This document shows, one piece after another, positions 12,858-22,951 of a stretch of 64,000 nt of DNA (its first letter is position 1; each line of letters begins with the position of its first letter). The stretch comes from Hyphomicrobiales bacterium (GTDB taxonomy: Bacteria > Pseudomonadota > Alphaproteobacteria > Rhizobiales > Rhizobiaceae): the NCBI GenBank assembly GCA_017305935.1, contig JAFKJU010000008.1, positions 124,001 through 188,000 of the forward strand. Direction: 5' to 3'. The notes beneath the pieces were generated by a model. It ran no database searches, had not been told where the DNA came from, and saw nothing but the letters and a program-made list of their open reading frames with translations. Made by a program: the position numbers and the translations under genes.

Positions 12858-13943
12858 ATGACGACTGTGACCCTTGACGAGAAGCCGGCGCAACGCGGTG
12901 CGGCGCAGCTTGCCGCCTGGCTTCTGGCGGTGGCGGCCAGCATCCCCGCCTTGCTGGTCCTCGCCCTCATCGCCGCTTTTGCGTTTGCCGGCCAGGCCGG
13001 TGCCCAGGAAACGGAGTGCGGCGGGCGCAACATCCTCGGCGAACTCAGGGACAGCGACCCTGCCGCCTACAAGCGCGTGCTCGACGAGGCTGCGGCCATC
13101 CCCAACGGCCAGGGCATTGTCTGGAAGGTGGAAAAAGCCGGCCTTGCCCCCTCCTGGTTGATGGGCACCATGCACCTGACCGATGCCCGCGTGCTCTCCA
13201 TGCCGGACACCGCCCGCGCCGCCTGGCCGCTGGCGCAGACGGTCATCGTCGAATCCGACGAAATCCTCGACGAAAAGAAAGCGATGGCCGGCCTTCTCTC
13301 CCGCCCGGAACTGACCATGCTGACCGACGGCGCCACGATCACCGGCCTGCTTTCGGCCAGCGACGCGCGAAAGCTGGATGCGGGGCTGAAGGCGCGCGGC
13401 CTGTCGCTGCCGCTGGTGGCGCGCATGCAGCCGTGGATGATTTCCAGCTTCGTTTCGCTGCCGGCCTGCGAATATGCCCGCAAGGCCAAGGGCGCCGCCT
13501 TCCTCGACCAGAAGATCGCCGGCGATGCCAAGGCCGAAGGCAAGACGCTCGTCGGGCTTGAAACCATGGAAGAGCAACTCTCGGCCATGACCGACCTGCC
13601 GGTGAAATTCCATCTCGACGCTCTGATCGAGACGCTGGCGCTCGGCAGTCGCATGGACGATGCCGTCGAGACGATGATCGAGCTGTATCGCGCCGGCGAT
13701 GTCGGCCTGACGATGCCGATGCTGAAGACGCTGACACCGCTCGGCACCGATCCCGACCAAGGCTATGCCGCCTTCGAGCAGCGCATCATCGTCGACCGCA
13801 ACAAGGTGATGGCGACGCGCGCCGCGCCGTATTTCAACCGGGGCCATGTCTTCATGGCGGTCGGCGCCCTGCATCTGCCAGGCGACGAAGGCCTCGTCTC
13901 CCTGCTGCGCCAGCAAGGTTACACCGTCACCCGCGCACAATAA
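12858..13943 (+). CDS. TraB/GumN family membrane-anchored protein
   Basis: Member of the TraB/PrgY/GumN superfamily, whose bacterial members are of uncertain, possibly metalloprotease-like, function. The 361-residue protein has a hydrophobic segment at about 22-46 (signal anchor or signal peptide), followed by the family's two diagnostic GxxH-type motifs: WLMGTMHLTD near residue 100 and the C-terminal AVGALHLPGD. An Arg-rich-His stretch (YFNRGHVF) precedes the second. The ATG at 12858 has AAGGA 7 nt upstream. Two cysteines follow the membrane segment and one is mid-protein. It ends 6 nt from the convergent cytochrome b561 stop. Family sure; function unknown. Confidence 0.82.
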   Translation: MTTVTLDEKPAQRGAAQLAAWLLAVAASIPALLVLALIAAFAFAGQAGAQETECGGRNILGELRDSDPAAYKRVLDEAAAIPNGQGIVWKVEKAGLAPSWLMGTMHLTDARVLSMPDTARAAWPLAQTVIVESDEILDEKKAMAGLLSRPELTMLTDGATITGLLSASDARKLDAGLKARGLSLPLVARMQPWMISSFVSLPACEYARKAKGAAFLDQKIAGDAKAEGKTLVGLETMEEQLSAMTDLPVKFHLDALIETLALGSRMDDAVETMIELYRAGDVGLTMPMLKTLTPLGTDPDQGYAAFEQRIIVDRNKVMATRAAPYFNRGHVFMAVGALHLPGDEGLVSLLRQQGYTVTRAQ

Positions 13944-13949
13944 GCCGCA

Positions 13950-14453
13950 TCAGACGCCCTTCGTCATCCGGCTCAAGACCGCCGTCTTCCAGTAGAACTG
14001 GTGGACGGCGACGGCGGCGACATGGGCGGCGATCAGCGCCCAGAACAGCGCCTTCAGCGGCCCGCCATGCAGGAAGCCCGCCTGCGATACGCCGAAATAA
14101 TAGGCGGCGATGCCGCTGAGCGGCATGGCGAAGAACAGCAGGTAGAAAGCGCCATGCGCCAGCTTGGCCGCCAGCCGTAAAAGCGCCGGCTCCTGCGGCG
14201 GCGCGGCCGGCGCGCCCTGCGTCAGGCGCAGCAAAAGCCGCAGCCCGGCAAGACAAAGGATGGCGATGCCGACATAGGCGTGGATATTGGCGGCGGACAC
14301 ATCCTCCGGCGTCACCGGCTCACCGTGCCGCACCAGCCGGTTCCAATGCTCCATGCCGTCCGAAAAGATCAGGTTGAAGCCGATCAGCAAGAACATCAGC
14401 CAATGCAGGAGACGCTGCGGCAGAGAGAAGGCATCAGGGGAATATTGAGCCAT
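13950..14453 (-). CDS. Cytochrome b561 family protein
   Basis: Four-helix di-heme membrane protein of the bacterial cytochrome b561 type, thought to pass electrons from quinol to periplasmic acceptors or to oxygen or superoxide. The 167-residue protein shows four hydrophobic segments with candidate heme ligands: RLLHW in helix 1, NIHAYVG in helix 2, LAHGAFY in helix 3 and AAHVAAVAVHQF in helix 4. The ATG at 14453 has GAGGAAAG about 8 nt upstream. It follows lpdA on the same strand after a strong hairpin, so it may be a separate unit. Confidence 0.85.
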   Translation of the reverse strand: MAQYSPDAFSLPQRLLHWLMFLLIGFNLIFSDGMEHWNRLVRHGEPVTPEDVSAANIHAYVGIAILCLAGLRLLLRLTQGAPAAPPQEPALLRLAAKLAHGAFYLLFFAMPLSGIAAYYFGVSQAGFLHGGPLKALFWALIAAHVAAVAVHQFYWKTAVLSRMTKGV

Positions 14454-14500
14454 TTTCTTGTCTTTCCTCAAGGATTTGGCACGGTTTCCCCCTCATGATA

Positions 14501-14533
14501 GATGCCGCGGGGCAAAAGCCAATCCGCGGCATC
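14501..14533. repeat. Strong nested hairpin between lpdA and cytochrome b561
   Basis: GATGCCGCGG (14501-14510) pairs perfectly with CCGCGGCATC (14524-14533), and an inner GGC-AAAA-GCC stem sits inside. No T-run follows on the minus strand. It lies 36 nt after the lpdA stop and could be a terminator without a strong tail, or an mRNA 3'-end stabiliser. Confidence 0.5.
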
Positions 14534-14568
14534 CTGTCTGTCGGAAATTTAATCTTCGACGGCCGAAA

Positions 14569-15975
14569 TTACATATGGATCGGCTTGAAGAAGGTGGCGA
14601 GCGCGGCTTCCTTCACCGCTTCCGACATGGTCGGATGCGCATGGCAGGTGCGGCCGAGATCTTCCGAGGAGCCGCCGAATTCCATCAGCACGGCGATCTC
14701 GTGGATCATCTCGCCGGCGCCGAAGCCGACGATATGGCCGCCAAGCACGCGGTCGGTGTCCTTGTCCGCGAGGATTTTCACGAAACCGTCCGTCGCCAGC
14801 ATGGCGCGGGCGCGGCCATTGGCGGTGAACGGGAATTTTCCGACGCGGTAGGCGATGCCGGCGGCCTTCAGCTCTTCTTCCGTCTTGCCGACCGAGGCCA
14901 CTTCCGGCTGGGTATAGACGACGCCGGGAATGACGTCGTAATTCACATGGCCATGCTGGCCGGCAAGGATTTCGGCCAGCGCCACGCCCTCGTCTTCGGC
15001 CTTGTGCGCCAGCATCGGCCCCTTGACGACATCGCCGATGGCGTAGATGCCGGCGACATTGGTGCGATAACCGCCGTCGATCTCGACGCGGCCGCGATTG
15101 TCGAGCGCGACGCCCGCGTCTTCGAGGCCGAGGCCGGCGGTGTAGGGCTTGCGGCCGGTGGCGACCAGCACGACGTCGGCATTGAGTTCAACCTTGTCGC
15201 CGCCCTTGACCGGCTCGAAGGTGACCTTGGCGCCATCGGCCGTCTTCTCGACCGCCGTGACCTTGGCACCGAGATGGAAGGCAATGCCCTGCTTGGCCAG
15301 CATGCGCTGGAACTGCTTGGAGACCTCGCCGTCCATACCGCCGAGGATGGTGTCGAGATATTCGACCACGGTGACCTTGGAGCCGAGGCGCGACCAGACC
15401 GAACCCAGTTCGAGGCCGATGACGCCGCCGCCGACCACGATGAGGTTCTCCGGTACCTTGTCGAGCGCGATGCCACCGGTGGAGGAAACGATGACCTTCT
15501 CGTCGATCTCGACCGGAACGCCGGGAATGCCGGCGACGTCAGAACCGGTGGCGATGACGATGTTCTTCGTCTCAAGTTCGGTGACCTTGCCGTCTTCGGC
15601 GGTCACGGAAACCTTGGCCGGGGAAACGATACGGCCCGTGCCCTGATAGGTGTCGATCTTGTTCTTCTTGAACAGGAAGGCGACGCCGTCGACATTGGCC
15701 TTCACCGTCGCGTCCTTGTGGGCCATCATCTTCGAAAGGTTCAGCGTCGGCGCCGCGACCTCCACGCCGAGCGCATCCATGCCATGGCCGGCCTGATGGA
15801 ACATTTCCGAGGCGTGCAGCAGCGCCTTGGAGGGGATGCAACCGACATTGAGGCATGTGCCGCCATAGGTGGCGCGCTTTTCGACCACGGCGACCTTGAG
15901 GCCGAGCTGGGCCGCCTTGATGGCGCAGACATAACCGCCGGGGCCGGAGCCGATCACGATGACATCGTAGGACAT
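14569..15975 (-). CDS. lpdA: Dihydrolipoyl dehydrogenase (E3)
   Basis: FAD flavoprotein that reoxidises dihydrolipoyl groups of E2 with NAD, here expected to serve the 2-oxoglutarate dehydrogenase complex encoded by the nearby sucA and sucB. The 468-residue protein has the FAD motif GSGPGGY (9-15), the redox-active disulfide Cys41/Cys46 in GGTCLNVGCIPS, the NAD-binding VGGGVIGLELG, the AIGDV motif and the C-terminal HAHPTMSE with the catalytic His-Glu pair. It lies four genes downstream of sucB on the same strand, 35 nt after the SDR gene. Confidence 0.97.
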   Translation of the reverse strand: MSYDVIVIGSGPGGYVCAIKAAQLGLKVAVVEKRATYGGTCLNVGCIPSKALLHASEMFHQAGHGMDALGVEVAAPTLNLSKMMAHKDATVKANVDGVAFLFKKNKIDTYQGTGRIVSPAKVSVTAEDGKVTELETKNIVIATGSDVAGIPGVPVEIDEKVIVSSTGGIALDKVPENLIVVGGGVIGLELGSVWSRLGSKVTVVEYLDTILGGMDGEVSKQFQRMLAKQGIAFHLGAKVTAVEKTADGAKVTFEPVKGGDKVELNADVVLVATGRKPYTAGLGLEDAGVALDNRGRVEIDGGYRTNVAGIYAIGDVVKGPMLAHKAEDEGVALAEILAGQHGHVNYDVIPGVVYTQPEVASVGKTEEELKAAGIAYRVGKFPFTANGRARAMLATDGFVKILADKDTDRVLGGHIVGFGAGEMIHEIAVLMEFGGSSEDLGRTCHAHPTMSEAVKEAALATFFKPIHM

Positions 15976-16010
15976 GGATTTTTCCTTCAGTTTTCAGGGG
16001 TCGAGCCGGT

Positions 16011-16763
16011 CTATCGGCCACCGCTCACGTTGAGGATCGCGCCCGTCGTATAGGACGAGGCGGGCGAAAGAAGATGGAGGACGGCGTCGGCGATCTCGCG
16101 CGCCGTGCCCGGCCGCTGCATCGGAATGGTGGAAGCCAGCCGCGTCGCCCGGTCCGGCTCGCCGCCGGAGGCATGGATATCGGTATCGATGATGCCGGGG
16201 CGCACGGCGTTGATGCGCACGCCCTCGCTCGCAACTTCGCGGGCAAGGCCGACCGTAAACGTGTCGATCGCCGCTTTCGAGGCGGCATAATCGACATATT
16301 GCGACGGCGACCCGAGGACGGCGGCCATGGACGAAATATTGACGATCGCCCCGCCACGCCCGCCATGGCGGGGCGACATGCGCCGCACCGCCTCGCGGGC
16401 GCAGAGCATCGAGCCGATGATGTTGATGCGCATCATCCGCTCCAGCCGTTCGAGGCTCATTTCGTCGACACGGGCCGCGCGATCAACGATGCCGGCATTG
16501 TTGACCAGCCCGTCGAGCCGGCCATAGGCGCGGTCCACCTCGGCAAAGAGGGCCAGAATATCCATCTCCGAGCCGACATCGCCCTTCACCGCCATCGCCT
16601 CACCGCCGGCATCGCGTATGCGGGCGACGACATCCTGCGCCGCCGCTTCGTTGCTGGCGTAGTTCACGACCACGCGCCAACCCTGCTCGGCTGCAGCAAG
16701 GCAGACGGCCGCGCCGATGCCGCGGCTGCCGCCGGTGACGAGGAGAACGGGACGCTCGCTCAT
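16011..16763 (-). CDS. Short-chain dehydrogenase/reductase (SDR)
   Basis: NAD(P)-dependent oxidoreductase of the classical SDR type; substrate unknown. In 250 residues it shows the cofactor motif TGGSRGIG (10-17), the NNAG motif (88-91), Ser144/Ser145, and the catalytic Tyr159-xxx-Lys163. The length fits glucose/ribitol dehydrogenase-like SDRs. The ATG at 16763 overlaps the stop of the upstream secreted-protein gene as ATGA, so the two are probably coupled. Between sucB and lpdA, but nothing in the sequence ties it to the TCA cycle. Confidence 0.88.
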   Translation of the reverse strand: MSERPVLLVTGGSRGIGAAVCLAAAEQGWRVVVNYASNEAAAQDVVARIRDAGGEAMAVKGDVGSEMDILALFAEVDRAYGRLDGLVNNAGIVDRAARVDEMSLERLERMMRINIIGSMLCAREAVRRMSPRHGGRGGAIVNISSMAAVLGSPSQYVDYAASKAAIDTFTVGLAREVASEGVRINAVRPGIIDTDIHASGGEPDRATRLASTIPMQRPGTAREIADAVLHLLSPASSYTTGAILNVSGGR

Positions 16764-17251
16764 GAAGCGCATCCTTTCAGCGCCAGCACATCCGGCGGCG
16801 CGATAGTCAGCTTGCCCTTGCCCCAGGCGGAGGAAGCCTGCAGCGACGGCGCGAAGCCCGGCAGCAGCAACTCGGCCAGCGCCCCCTCGCCTTGCGCCGG
16901 CAGCGCCACGATCCTGCCGCCGGCCGTGCCGTAGAGAATATCCTGCCAGACGGTGCAGGCGGCGAGATCGGCGCCGGTCGCATCCCCCTCCGGGCAATTG
17001 TAGAACAGCATGCCCTGCGGGCGCGCCACCGGCTCGGTGGTCATCACATAGCCATCCAGCGTCACGGCGCTGTCCTTCGCCGTGACGGAGAAGCGGTGTG
17101 TCGCTGCCGAGGTTTCGGCGTCGACCGGCTGGAAGGTCAGCCTATAGAGACCGGCTTCGTCGCCATAGATCGCCCGCTCCTGCGGGCAATCCGCTGCGGC
17201 GGCTGGGGAGACAACCGTGAGCGCAAGGAAAGCGGCAAGGGCGGCGCGCAT
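16760..17251 (-). CDS. Secreted protein of unknown function
   Basis: A 163-residue protein with a clear Sec signal peptide (MRAALAAFLALTVVSPAAA, cleavage probably after Ala19 or Ala20). The mature part contains four cysteines, which could form periplasmic disulfides, and no motif I recognise. It starts 3 nt after the LysE-type gene and overlaps the SDR start by 4 nt, so LysE, this gene and the SDR look like one transcript. Confidence 0.72.
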   Translation of the reverse strand: MRAALAAFLALTVVSPAAAADCPQERAIYGDEAGLYRLTFQPVDAETSAATHRFSVTAKDSAVTLDGYVMTTEPVARPQGMLFYNCPEGDATGADLAACTVWQDILYGTAGGRIVALPAQGEGALAELLLPGFAPSLQASSAWGKGKLTIAPPDVLALKGCAS

Positions 17252-17254
17252 CGC

Positions 17255-17896
17255 TCAGCCCGCCTTTTCGGTCGCCAGCTTGATGCCGAGCGCGATGAAG
17301 ACGACGCCGCTGGTGCGATCGATCCACTGGCTCATGCGGGCAAAGCCGGCGCGCATGCGCGGTGTCGTCATGAACAGCGACACGCCGACGAACCAGGCGA
17401 TCAGGCAGGTAGCCATGACAAGACCATAGCCGAATTTCACGACCACCGGCGTATGGGCGCTGACCACGGTCGAGAAGATCGACAGGAAGAAGAATACGGC
17501 CTTCGGATTGAGCGCATTGGCGAGGAAGCCGAGGCCGAAGGCGCGGGAGAGCGACTGCCGCTCGCCGGCCCCGACCGCATCCGCCGTCTCGGCCGGCAGT
17601 TCGGTCCTTCCGGCGCGCAGCGCCTTGATGCCGATATAGACGAGATAGGCGACGCCGCACCATTTGACGATGTTGAACAGGTAGATCGACTGCGAAATGA
17701 TCAGCCCGAGCCCAAGGATCGTATAGGTGACGTGAAACATCAGCGAGGCGCCGATGCCGAAGGAGGTGACGATCGCCGCGCGTCGCCCCTGCACGATCGA
17801 CTGGCGGATGACCATGGCGAGATCGGCGCCGGGCGAAACGATGGCGAAGAAGAAGATCGCCATCAGCGATGCCAGTTCGATGAGATAAGGATGCAT
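17255..17896 (-). CDS. LysE/RhtB family amino-acid exporter
   Basis: Inner-membrane exporter of the LysE/RhtB type. The 213-residue length and six hydrophobic segments fit, and the N-terminal SPGADLAMVIRQS stretch corresponds to the family's conserved PGP-like motif in helix 1. NPKAVFFFLSIF in the middle matches the second conserved region. The ATG at 17896 has a GGAGGAG Shine-Dalgarno. Substrate (lysine, homoserine, threonine or other) cannot be told from sequence. It is followed closely by the secreted protein and SDR genes. Confidence 0.88.
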   Translation of the reverse strand: MHPYLIELASLMAIFFFAIVSPGADLAMVIRQSIVQGRRAAIVTSFGIGASLMFHVTYTILGLGLIISQSIYLFNIVKWCGVAYLVYIGIKALRAGRTELPAETADAVGAGERQSLSRAFGLGFLANALNPKAVFFFLSIFSTVVSAHTPVVVKFGYGLVMATCLIAWFVGVSLFMTTPRMRAGFARMSQWIDRTSGVVFIALGIKLATEKAG

Positions 17897-17928
17897 CGCA
17901 TCTCCTCCGTTTCAGGCGCAGGCGGCGG

Positions 17929-18354
17929 TCAAAAAACCAGCGCGACGAACATCGCGGCAAGCCCCGCCATCGAGCCGGCCCATGCCAGCGAGCGGATATA
18001 GGGAACGCCGCCCAGATAGAGCGGAATGTAGACGAGGCGGCAGGCAAACCACAACCACGCACCCCAGAATCCCCAGCCGGATGCATCGCCCTTCAGCACA
18101 AGCGCCAGCGCCAGGCCGACAAAGGCGGGATAGGTTTCGCGAAAGTTCGCCGATGCCCGCTTCGCGCGGCCGGCGATTTTCCCGGTGGGCTCGAAACTTA
18201 CGTCGCGCGGCCCGGCATTCCACGACGCGCCCAGCGATTTCGACGCCTCTGCGCTGGTCGAGAATGCCTGCAGCAGAACATGGACGACCAGCAGAACGAC
18301 GCTCCAGCCGATCATCGGCAGGAAGGGGGATGCGGAAAACGGAGAGACGTCCAT
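17929..18354 (-). CDS. MAPEG family membrane protein
   Basis: Membrane-associated eicosanoid/glutathione metabolism (MAPEG) family member; bacterial ones are mostly uncharacterised. The 141-residue protein has four hydrophobic segments, with the family's ANFRETYPAFVG region after helix 1 and the WGAWLWFACRLVYIPLYLGG segment in helix 3, where Arg and Tyr are typical. It lies 110 nt after sucB behind a terminator, so it probably starts its own transcript toward lpdA. A glutathione-dependent function is inference. Confidence 0.8.
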   Translation of the reverse strand: MDVSPFSASPFLPMIGWSVVLLVVHVLLQAFSTSAEASKSLGASWNAGPRDVSFEPTGKIAGRAKRASANFRETYPAFVGLALALVLKGDASGWGFWGAWLWFACRLVYIPLYLGGVPYIRSLAWAGSMAGLAAMFVALVF

Positions 18355-18381
18355 GGCGATTGCGCTTCTTGCTGTTTTCTC

Positions 18382-18406
18382 GCATGTCCGTTTTTCAGGG
18401 ACATGC
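18382..18406. repeat. Short RIME-like palindrome downstream of sucB
   Basis: GCATGTCC (18382-18389) and GGACATGC (18399-18406) form a perfect 8-bp stem. The arms resemble the ends of the larger palindrome at 22857-22904, which looks like a rhizobial intergenic mosaic element. It sits between the sucB terminator and the MAPEG start. Confidence 0.5.
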
Positions 18407-18418
18407 TCCAGACCTGGT

Positions 18419-18449
18419 AAAAAGCCGCCCCGCGATGCGGAACGGCTTT
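18419..18449 (-). terminator. Rho-independent terminator of mdh-sucCDAB
   Basis: AAAGCCG (18421-18427) pairs with CGGCTTT (18443-18449) around a GC-rich loop, and on the minus strand the stem runs into TTTTT. It lies 15 nt after the sucB stop, so it should end the TCA-cycle operon before the MAPEG-to-lpdA genes. Confidence 0.75.
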
Positions 18450-18463
18450 GCGCTGGACGACGA

Positions 18464-19690
<1,227 letters not shown>

Positions 19691-19752
19691 AATATCTATA
19701 TCCGTTGATCAGATAGGGTCTATCGAAAGGCGAAACGCAGGGCGGCCGAGGA

Positions 19753-22737
19753 TCAGCCGCCGAGCGCGTCTTCGAGGAAGGCCTCGAGCTGCGAGAGATG
19801 CTTTGACATCAGGCCCGTCGCCGGCGAGGCGGCGGCCGGACGGCCGGTGTAGCGCACCCGCTGGTACTTGGCGTCGATATGGGCCAGCACCCATTCCAGA
19901 TAGGGGTCGATGAACGACCAGGCGCCCATGTTCTTCGGCTCTTCCTGGCACCAGACCATCTCCGCATTGCGGAAGCGCGACAGCTCGTTGATGAGCGCCT
20001 TGGCCGGGAACGGATAGAGCTGCTCGACGCGAAGCAGGTAGATGTCATCGATGCCGCGCTTTTCGCGCTCTTCCAAGAGGTCGTAATAGACCTTGCCCGA
20101 GCACATGACGACACGACGGATCTTGTTGTCCTTCTGCAGCTTGATCGGGCCGTCCTTGATCATCTCCGCATCGTCCCAGAGCAGACGATGGAAGGCCGAT
20201 TCGCCGGCGAGTTCGGCGAGCGTCGAGACGGCGCGCTTGTGGCGCAGCAGCGACTTCGGCGTCATCAGGATCAGCGGCTTGCGGAAGTCGCGCTTCATCT
20301 GCCGGCGCAGGATGTGGAAGTAGTTGGCCGGCGTCGTGACGTTGGCGACCTGCATATTGTCCTCGGCGCACATCTGCAGCCAGCGCTCCAGGCGGGCGGA
20401 GGAGTGTTCCGGACCCTGGCCTTCATAGCCGTGCGGCAGCAGGCAGACGAGGCCGGACATGCGCAGCCACTTGCGTTCGCCCGACGAGATGAACTGGTCG
20501 AAGACCACCTGCGCGCCGTTGGCGAAATCGCCGAACTGGGCTTCCCACAGCGTCAGCGCGTTCGGACGGGCCAGCGAATAGCCGTATTCGAAGCCGAGCA
20601 CGGCCTCTTCCGACAGCATCGAGTTGATCGCCTCGTAGCGCGCCTGGGTCGGCGACAGGTTGGCGAGCGGGATGTAGCGTTCCTCGGTTTCCTGATCGTA
20701 GAGCACCGAATGGCGCTGCGAGAAGGTGCCGCGCTCCACATCCTGGCCGGACAGGCGGATCTTGACGCCGTCGAGCAGCAGAGAGCCGAAGGCCAACGCC
20801 TCGGCCATCGCCCAGTCGATGCCCTGGCCGGTCTCGATCATGTTGGCGCGGTTGTCCATGAAGCGCTGGATGGTTCGGTGCGCATGGAAGCCTTGCGGGA
20901 TCTCCGAGATCTTGCGGCCGATCTCCTTGAGCGACTTCATCGGCACCGCGGTCTTGCCGCGACGCTGCTCGTCGGCATTGTCGGCGGCGCGCAGGCCCGA
21001 CCAGGCGCCATCCAGCCAGTCGGCCTTGTTCGGCTTGTAGGACTGACCGGCCTCGAATTCCTGCTCGAGATTGGCGCGCCAGTCGGCCTTCATCTTCTCG
21101 AATTCGCCCTCGGTCAGCAGGCCCTCGGCGATCAGGCGCTCGCCATAGAGCTGCACCACGGTCTTGTGGCCGCGAATGACCTTGTACATCTTCGGCTGCG
21201 TGAAGGACGGCTCGTCGCCTTCGTTATGGCCGAAGCGGCGATAGCAGAACATGTCGATGACGACCGGCTTGTGGAACTTCATGCGGAATTCGGTCGCGAC
21301 CTTGGCCGCATAGACCACCGCTTCCGGATCGTCGCCGTTGACGTGGAAGATCGGCGCCTCGATCATCTTGGCGACGTCGGACGGATAGGGCGACGAGCGC
21401 GAGAAGGCCGGATTGGTGGTGAAGCCGATCTGGTTGTTGATGATGAAATGCATGGTGCCGGCCACGCGGTGGCCGCGCAGGCCCGACAGGCCGAAACCTT
21501 CGGCGACCACGCCCTGCCCAGCGAAGGCGGCGTCGCCATGCAGCAGCAGCGGCATGACCCTGGCGCGCTCCCTGAGCGGAATGATGTCGCCCTCGAAAAC
21601 CTTGGCGCGCAGATCCTGCTTGGCGCGGGCCTTGCCCATGACCACGGGATTGACGATTTCCAGATGCGACGGGTTGGCCGTCAGCGACAGGTGGACCTTG
21701 TTGCCGTCGAATTCGCGGTCGGAGGAGGCGCCGAGGTGATACTTGACGTCGCCGGAGCCTTCGACGTCGTCAGGCTTGAACGAGCCGCCCTTGAATTCAT
21801 GGAACACGGCGCGGTGCGGCTTGCCCATGACATTGGTCAGCACGTTCAGGCGGCCGCGATGGGCCATGCCGAGAACGACTTCCTCGAGGCCTTCCTGGCC
21901 GCCGCGCTTGATGATCTGCTCCAGCGCCGGGATCAGCGATTCGCCGCCGTCGAGGCCGAAACGCTTGGTGCCCTTGTACTTGACGTCGATGAACTGCTCG
22001 AAGCCTTCGGCCTCGATCAGCTTCGACAGGATCGCCTTCTTGCCTTCGGCGGTGAAGGCGACGCCCTTGTCGGGACCTTCGATACGCTCCTGGATCCAGC
22101 CCTTTTCGTCCGGGTTGGAGATATGCATGAATTCGACGCCCATGGTCGAACAATAGGTGCGCACCAGGATCTCGACCATCTCGCGCACGGTGGCGTATTC
22201 GAGGCCGAGAACGTTGTCGATGAAGATCTTGCGATCGAGATCCTTCTCCTCGAAGCCGTAATTCGCCGGCGAAAGCTCATGGTAGTCGTCGACCGGGGCG
22301 GCAATGCCGAGCGGGTCGAGCTTGGCATGCAGGTGGCCGCGGGCACGATAGGCGCGGATCATCATGATGGCGCGCACCGAATCGCGGGTCGCCTGATGCA
22401 CCTCGGCCTCGCTCACCGGCTTGCCCGCCGCTTCCGCCTTGGCCTTCACCTTGGTCTCGACAGCCTTTTCGACGAGGCCCCAATTGCCGTCCAGTGCCGA
22501 GACGAGTTCGCCGCCGGCGGCGATCGGCCAGTTGCCGCGCTTCCAGGAGGCACCGCTCGCCGCCTTCTTCACATCCGCGGGATTGTCGCCCAGCGCCTTG
22601 AAGAAGGAGCGCCACTCATCCGAAACGGATGCGGGATCGTCCTCGTAGCGCGCATAGAGCTGCTCGATATAGGCCGCGTTCGCGCCGTCCAGGAAGGACG
22701 TGATCAGAAACTGTTCGTTGGCTTCTTGTCGTGCCAT
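19753..22737 (-). CDS. sucA: 2-oxoglutarate dehydrogenase E1
   Basis: Thiamine-diphosphate enzyme that decarboxylates 2-oxoglutarate and succinylates the lipoyl group of SucB. The 994-residue protein has the N-terminal segment with ITSFLDGANAAYIEQLY that binds the complex core, the MAHRGRLNVL stretch, the thiamine-binding HGDAAFAGQG and NNQIGFTT motifs, the GHNEGDEP region and the C-terminal VWCQEEPKNMG motif. The ATG at 22737 matches the family start (MARQEANEQF); the ATG at 22746 would add three residues. It is preceded by an unusually long 231-nt gap rich in hairpins. Confidence 0.97.
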   Translation of the reverse strand: MARQEANEQFLITSFLDGANAAYIEQLYARYEDDPASVSDEWRSFFKALGDNPADVKKAASGASWKRGNWPIAAGGELVSALDGNWGLVEKAVETKVKAKAEAAGKPVSEAEVHQATRDSVRAIMMIRAYRARGHLHAKLDPLGIAAPVDDYHELSPANYGFEEKDLDRKIFIDNVLGLEYATVREMVEILVRTYCSTMGVEFMHISNPDEKGWIQERIEGPDKGVAFTAEGKKAILSKLIEAEGFEQFIDVKYKGTKRFGLDGGESLIPALEQIIKRGGQEGLEEVVLGMAHRGRLNVLTNVMGKPHRAVFHEFKGGSFKPDDVEGSGDVKYHLGASSDREFDGNKVHLSLTANPSHLEIVNPVVMGKARAKQDLRAKVFEGDIIPLRERARVMPLLLHGDAAFAGQGVVAEGFGLSGLRGHRVAGTMHFIINNQIGFTTNPAFSRSSPYPSDVAKMIEAPIFHVNGDDPEAVVYAAKVATEFRMKFHKPVVIDMFCYRRFGHNEGDEPSFTQPKMYKVIRGHKTVVQLYGERLIAEGLLTEGEFEKMKADWRANLEQEFEAGQSYKPNKADWLDGAWSGLRAADNADEQRRGKTAVPMKSLKEIGRKISEIPQGFHAHRTIQRFMDNRANMIETGQGIDWAMAEALAFGSLLLDGVKIRLSGQDVERGTFSQRHSVLYDQETEERYIPLANLSPTQARYEAINSMLSEEAVLGFEYGYSLARPNALTLWEAQFGDFANGAQVVFDQFISSGERKWLRMSGLVCLLPHGYEGQGPEHSSARLERWLQMCAEDNMQVANVTTPANYFHILRRQMKRDFRKPLILMTPKSLLRHKRAVSTLAELAGESAFHRLLWDDAEMIKDGPIKLQKDNKIRRVVMCSGKVYYDLLEEREKRGIDDIYLLRVEQLYPFPAKALINELSRFRNAEMVWCQEEPKNMGAWSFIDPYLEWVLAHIDAKYQRVRYTGRPAAASPATGLMSKHLSQLEAFLEDALGG

Positions 22738-22856
22738 GGTGTTCATGCGGACGTCTTCGTCCGCCTCCCGCCTAGATGGTTTCGCCGGTCTCTTGAAAAA
22801 ACCGGCCGCCGCATTTGTCGTTTACCGCCTGTCCGCGGTTCGGTCTTGTATGCCTG

Positions 22857-22904
22857 GAGCATGTCCGAACGGAAAACCGGTAGCCGCTTTTCCTGGAAAT
22901 GCTC
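22857..22904. repeat. RIME-like intergenic palindrome between sucD and sucA
   Basis: GAGCATGTCC at 22857-22866 pairs with GGAAATGCTC at 22895-22904 with one mismatch, and an inner GGAAAA/TTTTCC stem encloses a CCGGT loop. This is the look of the dispersed rhizobial intergenic mosaic elements (RIME), short palindromes found many times in Rhizobiaceae genomes. Assignment rests on pattern recognition only. Confidence 0.6.
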
Positions 22905-22915
22905 TGAACGTCCAT

Positions 22916-22951
22916 GGCCGGGCGGGAGGCGAACACGCCTCCCGCCCGGCC
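22916..22951. repeat. Perfect 16-bp hairpin between sucD and sucA
   Basis: The arms 22916-22931 and 22936-22951 are exact reverse complements, almost all G and C, around the loop AACA. No T-run follows on either strand. It begins 17 nt after the sucD stop and is likely to form in the mdh-suc mRNA, where it could pause or attenuate transcription or protect the upstream mRNA. Confidence 0.7.
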
